Source of the DNA: Neisseriaceae bacterium HSC-16F19 | GTDB lineage: Bacteria; Pseudomonadota; Gammaproteobacteria; Burkholderiales; Neisseriaceae | Assembly: GCF_024171525.1 (NCBI RefSeq) | Contig: NZ_JALJZY010000010.1 | Span: 1-64,000, forward strand | Length of the DNA stretch: 64,000 nt | Direction of reading: 5' to 3' | Part shown: piece after piece, positions 50,013-60,185 of the stretch | Layout of the letters: each line of letters opens with the position of its first letter | Numbering within the stretch: the stretch's first letter is position 1 | Position numbers and translations under genes: made by a program | Notes under the pieces: model-generated | The model's input: the letters and a program-made list of their open reading frames with translations, nothing else | Databases searched by the model: none | Told to the model about the DNA's origin: nothing

Positions 50013-50086
50013 GGATGGTTCTAAGGCTGCCTGAAAACAGGCTTATATTTATGGATGGGATGTGTGTTATAGGTACGCAGCCAAAT

Positions 50087-50269
50087 TCAGTTCTGTTCAG
50101 TCTTGCCGTCATCCCACACCGGTGCGGCGGGCACGGTATAGCGCTCCTGCGCCCATTCGCCCAAATCAATCAGCTTGCAGCGTTCGCTGCAAAACGGGCG
50201 GTAGCGGTTTTCAGGCAGCCAGGCCACGGCTTGGCCGCAGGTAGGGCAGGCTACGGTGGGCGTACTCAT
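50087..50269 (-). CDS. yacG: DNA gyrase inhibitor YacG
   Basis: A 60-residue zinc protein. CPTCGQ near the N-terminus and CSERCKLIDLGEWAQE near the centre give the four Cys ligands. YacG binds GyrB and blocks DNA binding in the E. coli model. The ATG at 50267-50269 overlaps the zapD stop as ATGA, so it is coupled to zapD. The coaE-zapD-yacG order is the widespread arrangement. Confidence 0.93.
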   Translation of the reverse strand: MSTPTVACPTCGQAVAWLPENRYRPFCSERCKLIDLGEWAQERYTVPAAPVWDDGKTEQN

Positions 50270-51042
50270 GAACGGATGACCGGGTCGAAGCTGCACATCA
50301 GCAGTTGGAAGGGAATATCGCCGCCCAAAACCGCACCGCGCGCCTGCTGTTGCGAGGTCTGCAAGAAACGGATGTGGGTAAAGTATTTATTGGCCGATAC
50401 TTCCGGCATGGCGGCATGGGCAGTATCGATGTCGATGGCCAGGAGATGGATGTTCTGCGCCATGCTGTTGTGCTGGTAATTGCCGCTGCGGGTGTGGCAG
50501 GCCACGCTCCAGCTGTTGCTGCGCAAGATATAGAGCAAGAGGTAAATCGCCTCAAAAGTGGGCAGCAGGCTCTGTATCCACTGGTGCAGGTCGTGACGTC
50601 GCTGGGCCGGATGCTGTTGCTGCCAGAAATGGTAGGAGGGCAGGTCAAACGGGCTGGTGCCGCCGGGAATGAGCATGCGCTGTTTGATGGCCATCAGCCA
50701 TTCGTTTTCGCGCAGGTGCTGGCCGAATTTCTGCTGCACGTTTTGCAGGTTCTGCATGGCCTGTTGCAGGGCATCCAGGCGCGCCTGCTGCTCGGCCTCC
50801 GTCCATTGCGCATATTGGCCGACCAAGCCTTTTTGCCGCTCCAATTCCTGCAGGATTTCCAGTTTCAATTCGGCACGCGAAGCGGCTTCCATGATTTCAA
50901 ACAGGGTTGCCAGGGCGTGGTGGTGGGCATAGAGATTGTCTTCGGCGCTGGTGTCGCGGAAACGGGCAAACAGGTATTCGATGCGCAGAAAATGGCGCAC
51001 GCGTTCGGAGAGCGGATGTTCGTAACGGATGGTGTCGGTCAT
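50266..51042 (-). CDS. zapD: cell division protein ZapD
   Basis: Bundles FtsZ filaments. 258 residues, helical N-terminal half (YEHPLSERVRHFLRIEYLF) and beta-rich C-terminal half (FQLLMCSFDP at the end). These are the conserved ends of ZapD. It overlaps yacG downstream and coaE upstream by 4 bases each (ATGA), so the three are translationally coupled. Confidence 0.93.
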   Translation of the reverse strand: MTDTIRYEHPLSERVRHFLRIEYLFARFRDTSAEDNLYAHHHALATLFEIMEAASRAELKLEILQELERQKGLVGQYAQWTEAEQQARLDALQQAMQNLQNVQQKFGQHLRENEWLMAIKQRMLIPGGTSPFDLPSYHFWQQQHPAQRRHDLHQWIQSLLPTFEAIYLLLYILRSNSWSVACHTRSGNYQHNSMAQNIHLLAIDIDTAHAAMPEVSANKYFTHIRFLQTSQQQARGAVLGGDIPFQLLMCSFDPVIRS

Positions 51043-51647
51043 GGCGTGGCGGCACTGAGTGTTTGGTAGAAGCGGTGCAGGCGCCCGACGGCAGCCTGCA
51101 AATCGTCGAGGCTGCCTTCGTTGCGGATAACATCGTCGGCAGCGGCCAGACGACGGCTGCGCTCAGCCTGTTGCGCCATGATAGCACGGACTGCGTCTGT
51201 GGTAAGCCCGTTGCGCGCCATCACCCGCGCTATTTGCGTCGACTCTTCCGCATCGATGACCACAATGCGCTCCACCAAAGCCTGAAACTGCGGCGCTTCA
51301 ATCAGCAGCGGAATGTCCATAATGCCGTAACCCAAAGGCGTGGGCGTGTTGTCGCGAGCCTCTTGCAGGGCTTGGAAAATCAGCGGATGCAGGATGCGCT
51401 CCAGTTTTTCCTTTTCCTCGGGCTGCCTGAAAACACGTTGGCGCAAGGCATCGCGATCCAATTCGCCCTGCTCGTTAAACAGCCCGTCGCCCCAGGTGGT
51501 GCGGATGGCGGGCAGGGCGGCACCTTGGGGCGCCGTGAGTGCGCGTGCGAGGGCATCGGCATCCAAAACCGGGACCCCAAGCGCGGCAAAAGCGGCCGTC
51601 GCTGCCGACTTGCCGCTGCCGATGCCGCCGGTGAGGCCCACCCACAT
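51039..51647 (-). CDS. coaE: dephospho-CoA kinase
   Basis: Last step of coenzyme A synthesis. 202 residues. P-loop GLTGGIGSGKS at residues 4-14, DADALARAL as the substrate Asp motif, and HPLIFQAL in the CoA-binding lid. Start overlaps the pilD stop by 1 base (TGATG). The pilD-coaE linkage is typical for Neisseria and Pseudomonas. Confidence 0.96.
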   Translation of the reverse strand: MWVGLTGGIGSGKSAATAAFAALGVPVLDADALARALTAPQGAALPAIRTTWGDGLFNEQGELDRDALRQRVFRQPEEKEKLERILHPLIFQALQEARDNTPTPLGYGIMDIPLLIEAPQFQALVERIVVIDAEESTQIARVMARNGLTTDAVRAIMAQQAERSRRLAAADDVIRNEGSLDDLQAAVGRLHRFYQTLSAATP

Positions 51648-52498
51648 CAGAGCAGACCCGATTTACCCAGCCACCAGTGTATGGCTTGTTGGATAGGGCC
51701 GTTGGCCACAAAGACCAGCCAACCGGCAATGGCCAGAGCCGGACCGAAAGCCATGGGCTGGCCGCGTGCCACTTTCAAGACGATGGAGGCCACAATGCCC
51801 ACCAGAGCCGCCATCAGGATGATCACCGGCAGGGTAGAGGCGCCCAGCCAGGCACCGAGGGCGGCCAGGAGTTTGAAATCGCCATAGCCCATGCCGTCTT
51901 TACCGGTGACGAGTTTGAAAATCCAAAACAGGCTCCACAAACTCAAATAACCCAGCACTGCGCCCCAAATAGCCTGCGGCAGCGGCACAAAACCGGTATG
52001 GAGGTTGAACAGCAGTCCCAGCCACACCAAGGGCAGGGTCAGCTGGTCGGGCAACAGCTGGGTGTCCATATCGATAAAGGTCAGCGCCACCAGCACGGCG
52101 GTAAAAGCCAGACCGAACCAGCCGGTGGTATTCCAGCCCCATTGCCACACCACGGCGGCAAAGGCCAGGCCGGTGAGCAGCTCCACCGCCGGATAACGCC
52201 ACGGAATGGCGGTGCGGCAGTTGTGGCAGCGGCCGCGCAACAGCAGATAGCTGATAACGGGAATGTTCTGCCACGGTTTGACCGGGGCTTTGCATTGCGG
52301 ACAGGCCGAGGGCGGGGTCATCAGATTAAACACCGCCTCATCGGCCGCATCTGCCGCCTGCGCCAGCAGGGCGCGCGCCTCACGCCGCCAGGCACGTTCC
52401 ATCATAATGGGCAGGCGGTAAATCACCACATTGAGAAAGCTGCCGATGAGTAAACCCAATACGGCAGCGATAAAGACAAAAAGCATGTTTTCGGACAT
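51647..52498 (-). CDS. pilD: type IV prepilin peptidase / N-methyltransferase
   Basis: Cleaves and N-methylates type IV prepilins. 283 residues, about eight membrane segments. The four zinc Cys are in CPQCKAPVKPW and CHNCRTAIPW. The catalytic Asp residues are in FIDMDTQLLPDQ and GYGDFKLLAALG. Length is standard. It starts after pilG by 22 bases and overlaps coaE. Confidence 0.96.
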   Translation of the reverse strand: MSENMLFVFIAAVLGLLIGSFLNVVIYRLPIMMERAWRREARALLAQAADAADEAVFNLMTPPSACPQCKAPVKPWQNIPVISYLLLRGRCHNCRTAIPWRYPAVELLTGLAFAAVVWQWGWNTTGWFGLAFTAVLVALTFIDMDTQLLPDQLTLPLVWLGLLFNLHTGFVPLPQAIWGAVLGYLSLWSLFWIFKLVTGKDGMGYGDFKLLAALGAWLGASTLPVIILMAALVGIVASIVLKVARGQPMAFGPALAIAGWLVFVANGPIQQAIHWWLGKSGLL

Positions 52499-52520
52499 AA
52501 GCCGGCTTTCTGGCAGCGGG

Positions 52521-53753
52521 TTAACCCACTACGCTGCCCAAGTTGAACAGCGGCAGATACATGGCCACCAAGATTACACCGATGATACCGCCCAAGACCA
52601 CCATAATTACCGGTTCCATCAGCGAAGAGAGCTGGGATACGGCAATATCCACTTCTTCTTCGTAGAATTCGGCAGCCTTATTGAGCATGTCGTCCAAAGC
52701 ACCGGATTCCTCACCGATAGAGGCCATTTGTACCATCATATTGGGAAACAGCTCGGTACCCTGCATACCGGAAGTAAGGGAAATACCTTGATTCACCTTG
52801 CTGCGGATATCACGGGTGGCTTCTTCATAAATAATATTGCCTGAAGCACCGGCCACCGAGTCCAGCGTTTCCACCAGCGGTACACCGGCAGCAAACAGGG
52901 TAGAGGTGGTGCGCGCCCAGCGCGCCAACACGGCTTTACGTACGATATTGCCGAAGATGGGCATTTTCAGGAGGGCGGCATCCACCCGTTTTTGCAGTTT
53001 GGGAGAGCGGTTCAGCCATTGGAAGAAGCCGACCACCGAGCCGACAAGTAGCAGAATCACCAGCCAACCCCAAGCAACAAAGAAGTTGGAGATATTCATC
53101 ATAAACTGAGTCAGTGCCGGCAGGGCCACACCCATACCGTCGTAAACCTTGCCAAACTCCGGCAGTACGAACATCATCATCACAATCACCAGTGCAATTG
53201 CTACCACCACAATGGCCGCCGGATAGGTGAGTGCACTTTTCACTTTTTTCTTGATGGCCTGGGTTTTTTCTTTATAGGTGGCCAGTTTGTCCAGCAGAGT
53301 CTCCAATACACCACCGGCTTCACCGGCACGCACCAGATTGCTGTAGAAGGTATCAAAATATTTGGGGTGTTTGGCAAAGGCATCGGCCATGGCGGTACCC
53401 TGCTCGATGTCGCCGCGGATTTCCATCAACAGCTTGGTCATGGAGGCGTTGGTATGGCCTTTGGCCACGATGTCGAAAGCCTGCATCAAGGGCAGGCCTG
53501 CTTTCATCATGGTAGAGAGCTGGCGGGTAAATACGGTGATGTCCGCCTGGGTAATGCGTTTTTGGCGGGCATTTTTCATTTTGGTGATCTGAATCACCTT
53601 GATTTGGCGGCGTGAAAGTTTGGCACGGGCATCGGCCTCGTCTTTGGCCACCACCTCACCGCGGACGATTTGCTCGGTGCTGAGATTTTTACCTTCAAAA
53701 CTGAATCGTTTGCCACCGGCTTGACCGGTATTTTTTTTGCTGGTTGCAGCCAT
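52521..53753 (-). CDS. pilG: type IV pilus inner-membrane platform protein (PilC family)
   Basis: Polytopic platform of the pilus machine, named PilG in Neisseria and PilC in Pseudomonas. 410 residues with two GspF domains: the first with FTRQLSTMMKAGLPLMQAFDI, the second with WARTTSTLFAAGVPLVETLDSVAGASGN. Three membrane segments. It lies 41 bases after pilF. This is the neisserial pilG and should not be confused with the neisserial PilC adhesin. Confidence 0.95.
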   Translation of the reverse strand: MAATSKKNTGQAGGKRFSFEGKNLSTEQIVRGEVVAKDEADARAKLSRRQIKVIQITKMKNARQKRITQADITVFTRQLSTMMKAGLPLMQAFDIVAKGHTNASMTKLLMEIRGDIEQGTAMADAFAKHPKYFDTFYSNLVRAGEAGGVLETLLDKLATYKEKTQAIKKKVKSALTYPAAIVVVAIALVIVMMMFVLPEFGKVYDGMGVALPALTQFMMNISNFFVAWGWLVILLLVGSVVGFFQWLNRSPKLQKRVDAALLKMPIFGNIVRKAVLARWARTTSTLFAAGVPLVETLDSVAGASGNIIYEEATRDIRSKVNQGISLTSGMQGTELFPNMMVQMASIGEESGALDDMLNKAAEFYEEEVDIAVSQLSSLMEPVIMVVLGGIIGVILVAMYLPLFNLGSVVG

Positions 53754-53794
53754 GTTGAGTAACCCTTCGCAAATAGTGAAAATAAATGATGTGT

Positions 53795-55477
<1,683 letters not shown>

Positions 55478-55532
55478 GGATTGCCTGTATTTCAGTATGT
55501 TGGAAGTTTGATTTCAATGCCATTCGGCGGGC

Positions 55533-55538
55533 ATTATA
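55533..55538 (-). promoter_or_regulatory. possible -10 box for pilF
   Basis: TATAAT on the minus strand, 56 bases before the pilF start. No good -35 box is present at 17 bases. The rest of the 213-base gap to recJ shows no gene. Confidence 0.3.
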
Positions 55539-55690
55539 AACAATAAGTATGCGCTACAGATATATTCGGCTTTGTTTTACTGCAGATTGCACGGCTTTTG
55601 CCACATGATGCATATGGCGGAGGTTAATCCGAGTGTAAGCAAGCAAAATTAATGCCATTGCTGCTTAATTTTAATTTCAAACAGCGTTTT

Positions 55691-57391
55691 TTACAGTGCC
55701 GCATTTTCCCAATAATCCACATACAACTGCAATTCCAGCTGGTTGCGCCATTCGTTGGCTACCGGCCGGTACACGGTGCGGATGCGCTGCGGCAAGGTGT
55801 CGCTGCAACGGAAAAACATCGCTTCCACGGTGTGGCCGTCGCGGTGCAGGGCGGCCTTGGTGTGGCCGCTGCCTACCGGTTTTTGCCACAAAACCGTAAA
55901 TTCGTCGGTAAAGCTGGGCGGGGTAAAACCCTGGCCCCACACCTGGTCGGCGAGGCGGCGGGCGTGTTCCAAGGACAATTCGGCCGTGCTCAAAGGGCCG
56001 TCGGTGACAAAGCAGCCGATTAAGTCTTCCGCGTCCAGGCATTCGGCCACCACGGCTTCAAAGGCTGCCTGAAAACGCGGCAGCGCTTCGGCGTGTATGC
56101 TCAAGCCCGCCGCCATGGCGTGGCCGCCGAATTTGATGATCACGTCCGGCACCCGTTTGCTGACCAAATCCAAGGCGTCGCGCAGATGCAGGGCGGGGAT
56201 GGAACGGCCGGAGCCGCGCAATTCGCCGTTGTCGGCCGGGGCAAACACGATGCTGGGACGGTGGAAGCGTTCGCGCAGGCGGCTGGCGACAATGCCCACC
56301 ACGCCCTGGTGCCAGTCTTCACGATAGGCGACCACGCTGTAATGTTGGGCGTCGATGTGTTCCAGACCGGCCAGCGCTTCTTCCAGCATGCCGGTTTCAA
56401 TTTGGCGCCGTTCGCGGTTGAGGCTGTCGAGTTCGGCGGCCAGCTGCCGTGCCTGGTTTTCGTCTTCGCTGATCAGGCAGGCAATGCCCAAGCTCATATC
56501 GTCCAAGCGTCCGGCGGCATTGAGGCGCGGGCCGACGGCAAAGCCCAAGTCGAAAGGCTGTGCCTTGCGCCAATCGCGTTTGGCGGTTTCAAACAGGGCG
56601 CGGATGCCGGGGCGCATTTTGCCCGCACGCATGCGCTTGATGCCTTGTGCCACCAGAATGCGGTTATTGTGGTCGAGGCCGACCACGTCTGCCACCGTGC
56701 CCAGCGCCACCAAATCCAGCAAATCGGCCAGATTGGGTTCGGGGTGGGTGGCAAAATAGCCTTCTTCGCGCAAATGCGCGCGCAGCGCCAGCAAGACATA
56801 AAACATCACCCCCACCCCGGCCAGGCTTTTGCTGGGGAAGGCACAGCCCGCTTGATTGGGATTGACAATCAGGCAATCGGGCAGGGTGTCGCCGGGCAGG
56901 TGGTGGTCGGTGACGATGACGCTCAGGCCCAGTTCCTGCGCCCGTGCCACGCCGGCAACACTGGCGATGCCGTTGTCCACCGTCAACAATAATTGTGCAC
57001 CGCTCTCTGCGGCCATTTCCGCCAGTTGCGGGCTGAGGCCGTAGCCGTGTTCGAAGCGGTTGGGTACCACAAAATCCACCCGCGCACCCAAGGCGGCCAA
57101 GCCCAGCAGGCCCACGGCACAGGCGGTGGCACCGTCGGCATCATAGTCGGCGGCAATCACAATGCGCTCCTGGCGGTGTAGGGCTTGTGCCAACCGTGCG
57201 GCTGCGGGCCGGATGTTTTTCAGGCTGTGATAAGGCAGCAGTTGCTTGAGCTGGTCGCCCAATTCGTCGGCGCTTTTGACATTGCGGGCGGCGCACAGGC
57301 GCGCCAGCAGCGGGTCGGTACCGGCGGCGAGCAGGGTTTGGTAGGCCTGGGGGTCGGTTGGGCGGATGCGGATGCGTGCGCTCACGGCCAC
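55691..57391 (-). CDS. recJ: single-stranded-DNA exonuclease RecJ
   Basis: 5'-3' ssDNA exonuclease for recombination and mismatch repair. 566 residues. DHH motifs are visible: IAADYDADGATACAV, VDNGIASVAG, VTDHHLPGD, and in the DHHA1 part GSGRSIPALHLRDAL with KFGGHAMAAGLSI. The OB-like C-terminus is present. GTG at 57389-57391 is used as start; it overlaps the next upstream gene by 10 bases. An intragenic DUS encodes part of RFQAAFEA. Confidence 0.96.
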   Translation of the reverse strand: MAVSARIRIRPTDPQAYQTLLAAGTDPLLARLCAARNVKSADELGDQLKQLLPYHSLKNIRPAAARLAQALHRQERIVIAADYDADGATACAVGLLGLAALGARVDFVVPNRFEHGYGLSPQLAEMAAESGAQLLLTVDNGIASVAGVARAQELGLSVIVTDHHLPGDTLPDCLIVNPNQAGCAFPSKSLAGVGVMFYVLLALRAHLREEGYFATHPEPNLADLLDLVALGTVADVVGLDHNNRILVAQGIKRMRAGKMRPGIRALFETAKRDWRKAQPFDLGFAVGPRLNAAGRLDDMSLGIACLISEDENQARQLAAELDSLNRERRQIETGMLEEALAGLEHIDAQHYSVVAYREDWHQGVVGIVASRLRERFHRPSIVFAPADNGELRGSGRSIPALHLRDALDLVSKRVPDVIIKFGGHAMAAGLSIHAEALPRFQAAFEAVVAECLDAEDLIGCFVTDGPLSTAELSLEHARRLADQVWGQGFTPPSFTDEFTVLWQKPVGSGHTKAALHRDGHTVEAMFFRCSDTLPQRIRTVYRPVANEWRNQLELQLYVDYWENAAL

Positions 57392-58314
57392 ACTCCTTTA
57401 AATACGGGTTGCGGCCGCCAAAACGGTGGCAATGCGGGTTTGCGGGTTTTCAGGCAGCCGTGTTCGTCCTGGATACATACTGTGCTGAGGCTGCCTGAAC
57501 GCAGCGCCGCCAGTGCCGGAGCAAACCAGCGCGCTTCCCATTCCTGTAATACGGCGGCGTAATGGGCGGCATCACCTTCAAGCACTTGGGTGAAGTCCTC
57601 GGCGAAAACCAATGCCGGGTTGCGGGCCTGCGCTTGCCAAGCGGCAAAATCAGCGGCCAAAGGCCGGGCTTGCGTGGCCCAAGGACTGTTGCTGTAGAGC
57701 GTTTGTGACGGATCGGCCTCACCGTGGATGTCTTGCCAAAACCACACTGCGTTTACCGGCAGGGCGCGGTTTTGATTGAGTGCATGGGCATGCAGCAGCA
57801 TTTGGATTTCGGTTTGAATTTTCAGCAAGGCCGTGCTGCCGGTGCCTTCGGGGCGGCTGTTTTCGTCCAAGAGGGCGGGCAGGTCGAGAATGCAGGGGCT
57901 GTGCCAGTCGGTATCTTGCGGGCAGGTGACACGCCACAAGTCCGGGCGCAGCGGCTGAAATTGCCAGCCGTCGGCGGCAAAAAACCCGCTCAAATCGGCA
58001 CACCATTGTGCCGCTTCTGCGGCGGTGATGTTTAAAACCGCGCCATGGGCTGCCTGAACGCTGTGCATGCCGATTTGCTGGTACAAGGGGCTGCAACAGA
58101 AGGCATGGCGGTTTTCAGGCAGCCTGTCGTTTTCGGTTTGCAATAAAGAGCCTTGCCACAGGCGGCGGGCATAAAAACGGCTGCGCGGCTCCGGCTCGGC
58201 ATAGCGCTCTACCCGCCCCCAATGCAGCAGGCGTTGTAAGGCGGGGGCGGATAGCGGTGGGAAGGCCGGGTCGTGTGCGTGGGTGAAGCCGGGCAGGGCC
58301 AGGGTGAGCTGCAT
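57382..58314 (-). CDS. conserved hypothetical protein upstream of recJ
   Basis: 310 residues, start ATG 58312-58314. MQLTLALPGFTHAHDPAFPPL at the N-terminus and AVWFWQDIHGEADP in the middle recall proteins that precede recJ in many betaproteobacteria and are often annotated as phosphoglycerate-mutase-like, but catalytic residues of that family could not be verified. Several Trp and Cys residues are conserved-looking. The gene is coupled to recJ by overlap and lies 4 bases after the DUF442-like gene. Confidence 0.7.
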   Translation of the reverse strand: MQLTLALPGFTHAHDPAFPPLSAPALQRLLHWGRVERYAEPEPRSRFYARRLWQGSLLQTENDRLPENRHAFCCSPLYQQIGMHSVQAAHGAVLNITAAEAAQWCADLSGFFAADGWQFQPLRPDLWRVTCPQDTDWHSPCILDLPALLDENSRPEGTGSTALLKIQTEIQMLLHAHALNQNRALPVNAVWFWQDIHGEADPSQTLYSNSPWATQARPLAADFAAWQAQARNPALVFAEDFTQVLEGDAAHYAAVLQEWEARWFAPALAALRSGSLSTVCIQDEHGCLKTRKPALPPFWRPQPVFKGVWP

Positions 58315-58318
58315 GTAT

Positions 58319-58747
58319 TTAGCGGGGGCGCACAGTGTCGAGACGGGCGGCGTGCGGCTGCAAATCGATGCCGACGGCGGCGGCCTGCCCGGTTGCGGCT
58401 TGCGGGCTGAGACCGTGGGCCACCGCATCCAGCGCCCACAACACCGTGCAGCGGGTGCCGGTGCGGCAATAGGCCAGTACCGGGGTATCGGCGGCTGCGA
58501 CCACGGCGGCAAACTCGGCGGCGTTGGCGGCATTGAGGGTGTCGGCGGTCATGGGTTGGTGGATGCAGTGGGGAATACCGGCTTCGGCGGCCCAGGCGGC
58601 GATGTCGGCAAAAGCGGGCTGGCCGGGTTCTTCGTTGTCGGGACGGTGGCAGACCAGGGTGCGTACGCCCTGGGCCGCAGCGGCGGCGAGAGTGTCGCGG
58701 GAAGTGATTTGCGGGCTGATATAGAGGCGGTCGGTGAGGGCGTGCAT
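58319..58747 (-). CDS. DUF442 phosphatase-like / sulfur-transferase-like protein
   Basis: 142 residues. MHALTDRLYISPQITSRDTLAAAAAQGVRTLVCHRPDNEEPGQP is the start of the DUF442 (TIGR01244-type) domain, and AYCRTGTRCTVLW holds the phosphatase-like Cys-x5-Arg loop (CRTGTR preceded by Tyr, followed by Cys). Relatives form the N-terminal part of beta-lactamase-hydrolase-like proteins with sulfide oxidation roles. The start ATG at 58745-58747 has GAACACC upstream. Confidence 0.82.
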   Translation of the reverse strand: MHALTDRLYISPQITSRDTLAAAAAQGVRTLVCHRPDNEEPGQPAFADIAAWAAEAGIPHCIHQPMTADTLNAANAAEFAAVVAAADTPVLAYCRTGTRCTVLWALDAVAHGLSPQAATGQAAAVGIDLQPHAARLDTVRPR

Positions 58748-58787
58748 GGTGTTCTTTCTGAGTAAAAGGGTATAAGAACTGTGCACC

Positions 58788-58950
58788 AGGGCGAACTGAC
58801 CATTCGGGCGGGTAGCTGATTTTTTAGGCAAAAATCGTCCGATTCAAGGCGGAAAGCGCAGCAAGGTTGGACACCTTGCGAGCATTTCCAACGCAGAAGC
58901 GGGCGATTTTTGGCAAAAAAGCAGCCGTGAACGAATGGTTAGTTTGCCCT
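58788..58950. mobile_element. miniature inverted-repeat element B, copy 2
   Basis: 163 bases. Terminal repeats AGGGCGAACTGACCATTCG (58788-58806) and CGAATGGTTAGTTTGCCCT (58932-58950) match at 17 of 19 positions. The interior matches copy 1 at 18368-18528. No coding capacity. Confidence 0.8.
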
Positions 58951-59021
58951 AAGGTTTTCAGGCAGCCTTGTCCGATGATGGGGTTTGTTGACAAAGCGGT
59001 CGTAGGGTTGATGCAAATGCC

Positions 59022-59082
59022 GTAGGTCGGCTCTCCGAGCCGACGCATTCAAATTCAAAGTCGGCTCGGAGAGCCGACCTAC
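59022..59082. repeat. palindromic repeat family 1 copy
   Basis: Same arms and core as 1987-2048. It lies between element B copy 2 and fbpC, in a 397-base gap that otherwise holds DUS copies only. Confidence 0.8.
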
Positions 59083-59144
59083 CTGTGACAAGGCTGCCTG
59101 AAAACCCTTGTGCAAAGCCGCTATTGTACCGCCATCAGCAAACT

Positions 59145-60185
59145 TTATACACCGCGCGGAAACGCAATCAGATGGTCCAGTGCGATACGGACACCGATGC
59201 GGCTGCCCACCGGATGGTTGTGGTGGCTGTGTACCTGGGCCAGTACGGTGTCGCCGCTGTCCAGTTGCAGCGTATAAATAAAGTATTCGCCCTTGAAATT
59301 CTTATCCAACACCCGCGCGCTGTAGGGGCTGTTATCGTCGTGCAGCACGTCGTCGGGGCGCAGCAGCACGTCCACTTCGCTGCAGTTCTGGCAATGGTGC
59401 GGCACGGTGCCGCAGAATTCGCCGATTTCCAGTTGCACACATTGCGGCGACGTCACCCGACCGTGCAGCCACACGCTTTGGCCGACAAAAGCGGCCACAT
59501 AGCGGTTGGCGGGGTTGTGGTACAGGGTGTAGGGGTCGGCCCATTGTTGCAGGCAGCCTTGGTGCAGGATGCCGATTTGGTCGCACATGGCAAAGGCTTC
59601 CTGCTGGTCGTGGGTGACCAAGAGCGCGCTCACGCCTTCTTCTTTGAGGATGTCGCGGATTTGCCGCGACAGGCTGGCGCGCATATCGGCGTCCAGATTG
59701 GAAAACGGCTCGTCCAGCAATATCAGCTGCGGCCGCGGCGCCATTGCCCGCGCCAGGGCCACGCGTTGCTGCTGGCCGCCGGAGAGTTGGTGCGGGTATT
59801 TGTGGCCGTGCTCTTCCAAATCAATCAGACGCAAGAGCTCGGCGGAGCGCGCCTTGCGTTCGGCGGCGCTTTTGCCGTGCAGGCCGAAGGTGATGTTGTC
59901 GGCCACGTTCAAATGCGGGAACAGGGCGTAATCCTGAAACACCATGCCCACGCCGCGCTGGTGTGCGGGCATGTGCTGCCCGGCAGCGGCCACGGTGCGG
60001 CCGTCGATGCGGATTTCGCCGCGGCTGATGTGTTCGAAACCGGCCACCGCGCGCAGGGCGGTGGTTTTGCCGCAGCCGGAATGGCCGAGCAGGCAGCCGA
60101 TTTCGCCTTGCTGTAATTGGCAGTGCAAATCCGACAAAATGGTTTTGTCGCCGAAATTCAGGTGGATGCCGTTGAGTTCAAGCAT
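59145..60185 (-). CDS. fbpC: ferric-iron ABC transporter ATPase FbpC
   Basis: Energises Fe3+ import across the inner membrane. 346 residues. Walker A LLGHSGCGKTTALRA (Lys40), signature LSGGQQQRVALARAMA near 135, Walker B LILLDEPFSNLD, switch His VTHDQ. The C-terminal regulatory domain holds LLRPDDV, typical of FbpC/AfuC-type ATPases. It overlaps fbpB by 8 bases. No FbpA gene lies in the window. Confidence 0.9.
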   Translation of the reverse strand: MLELNGIHLNFGDKTILSDLHCQLQQGEIGCLLGHSGCGKTTALRAVAGFEHISRGEIRIDGRTVAAAGQHMPAHQRGVGMVFQDYALFPHLNVADNITFGLHGKSAAERKARSAELLRLIDLEEHGHKYPHQLSGGQQQRVALARAMAPRPQLILLDEPFSNLDADMRASLSRQIRDILKEEGVSALLVTHDQQEAFAMCDQIGILHQGCLQQWADPYTLYHNPANRYVAAFVGQSVWLHGRVTSPQCVQLEIGEFCGTVPHHCQNCSEVDVLLRPDDVLHDDNSPYSARVLDKNFKGEYFIYTLQLDSGDTVLAQVHSHHNHPVGSRIGVRIALDHLIAFPRGV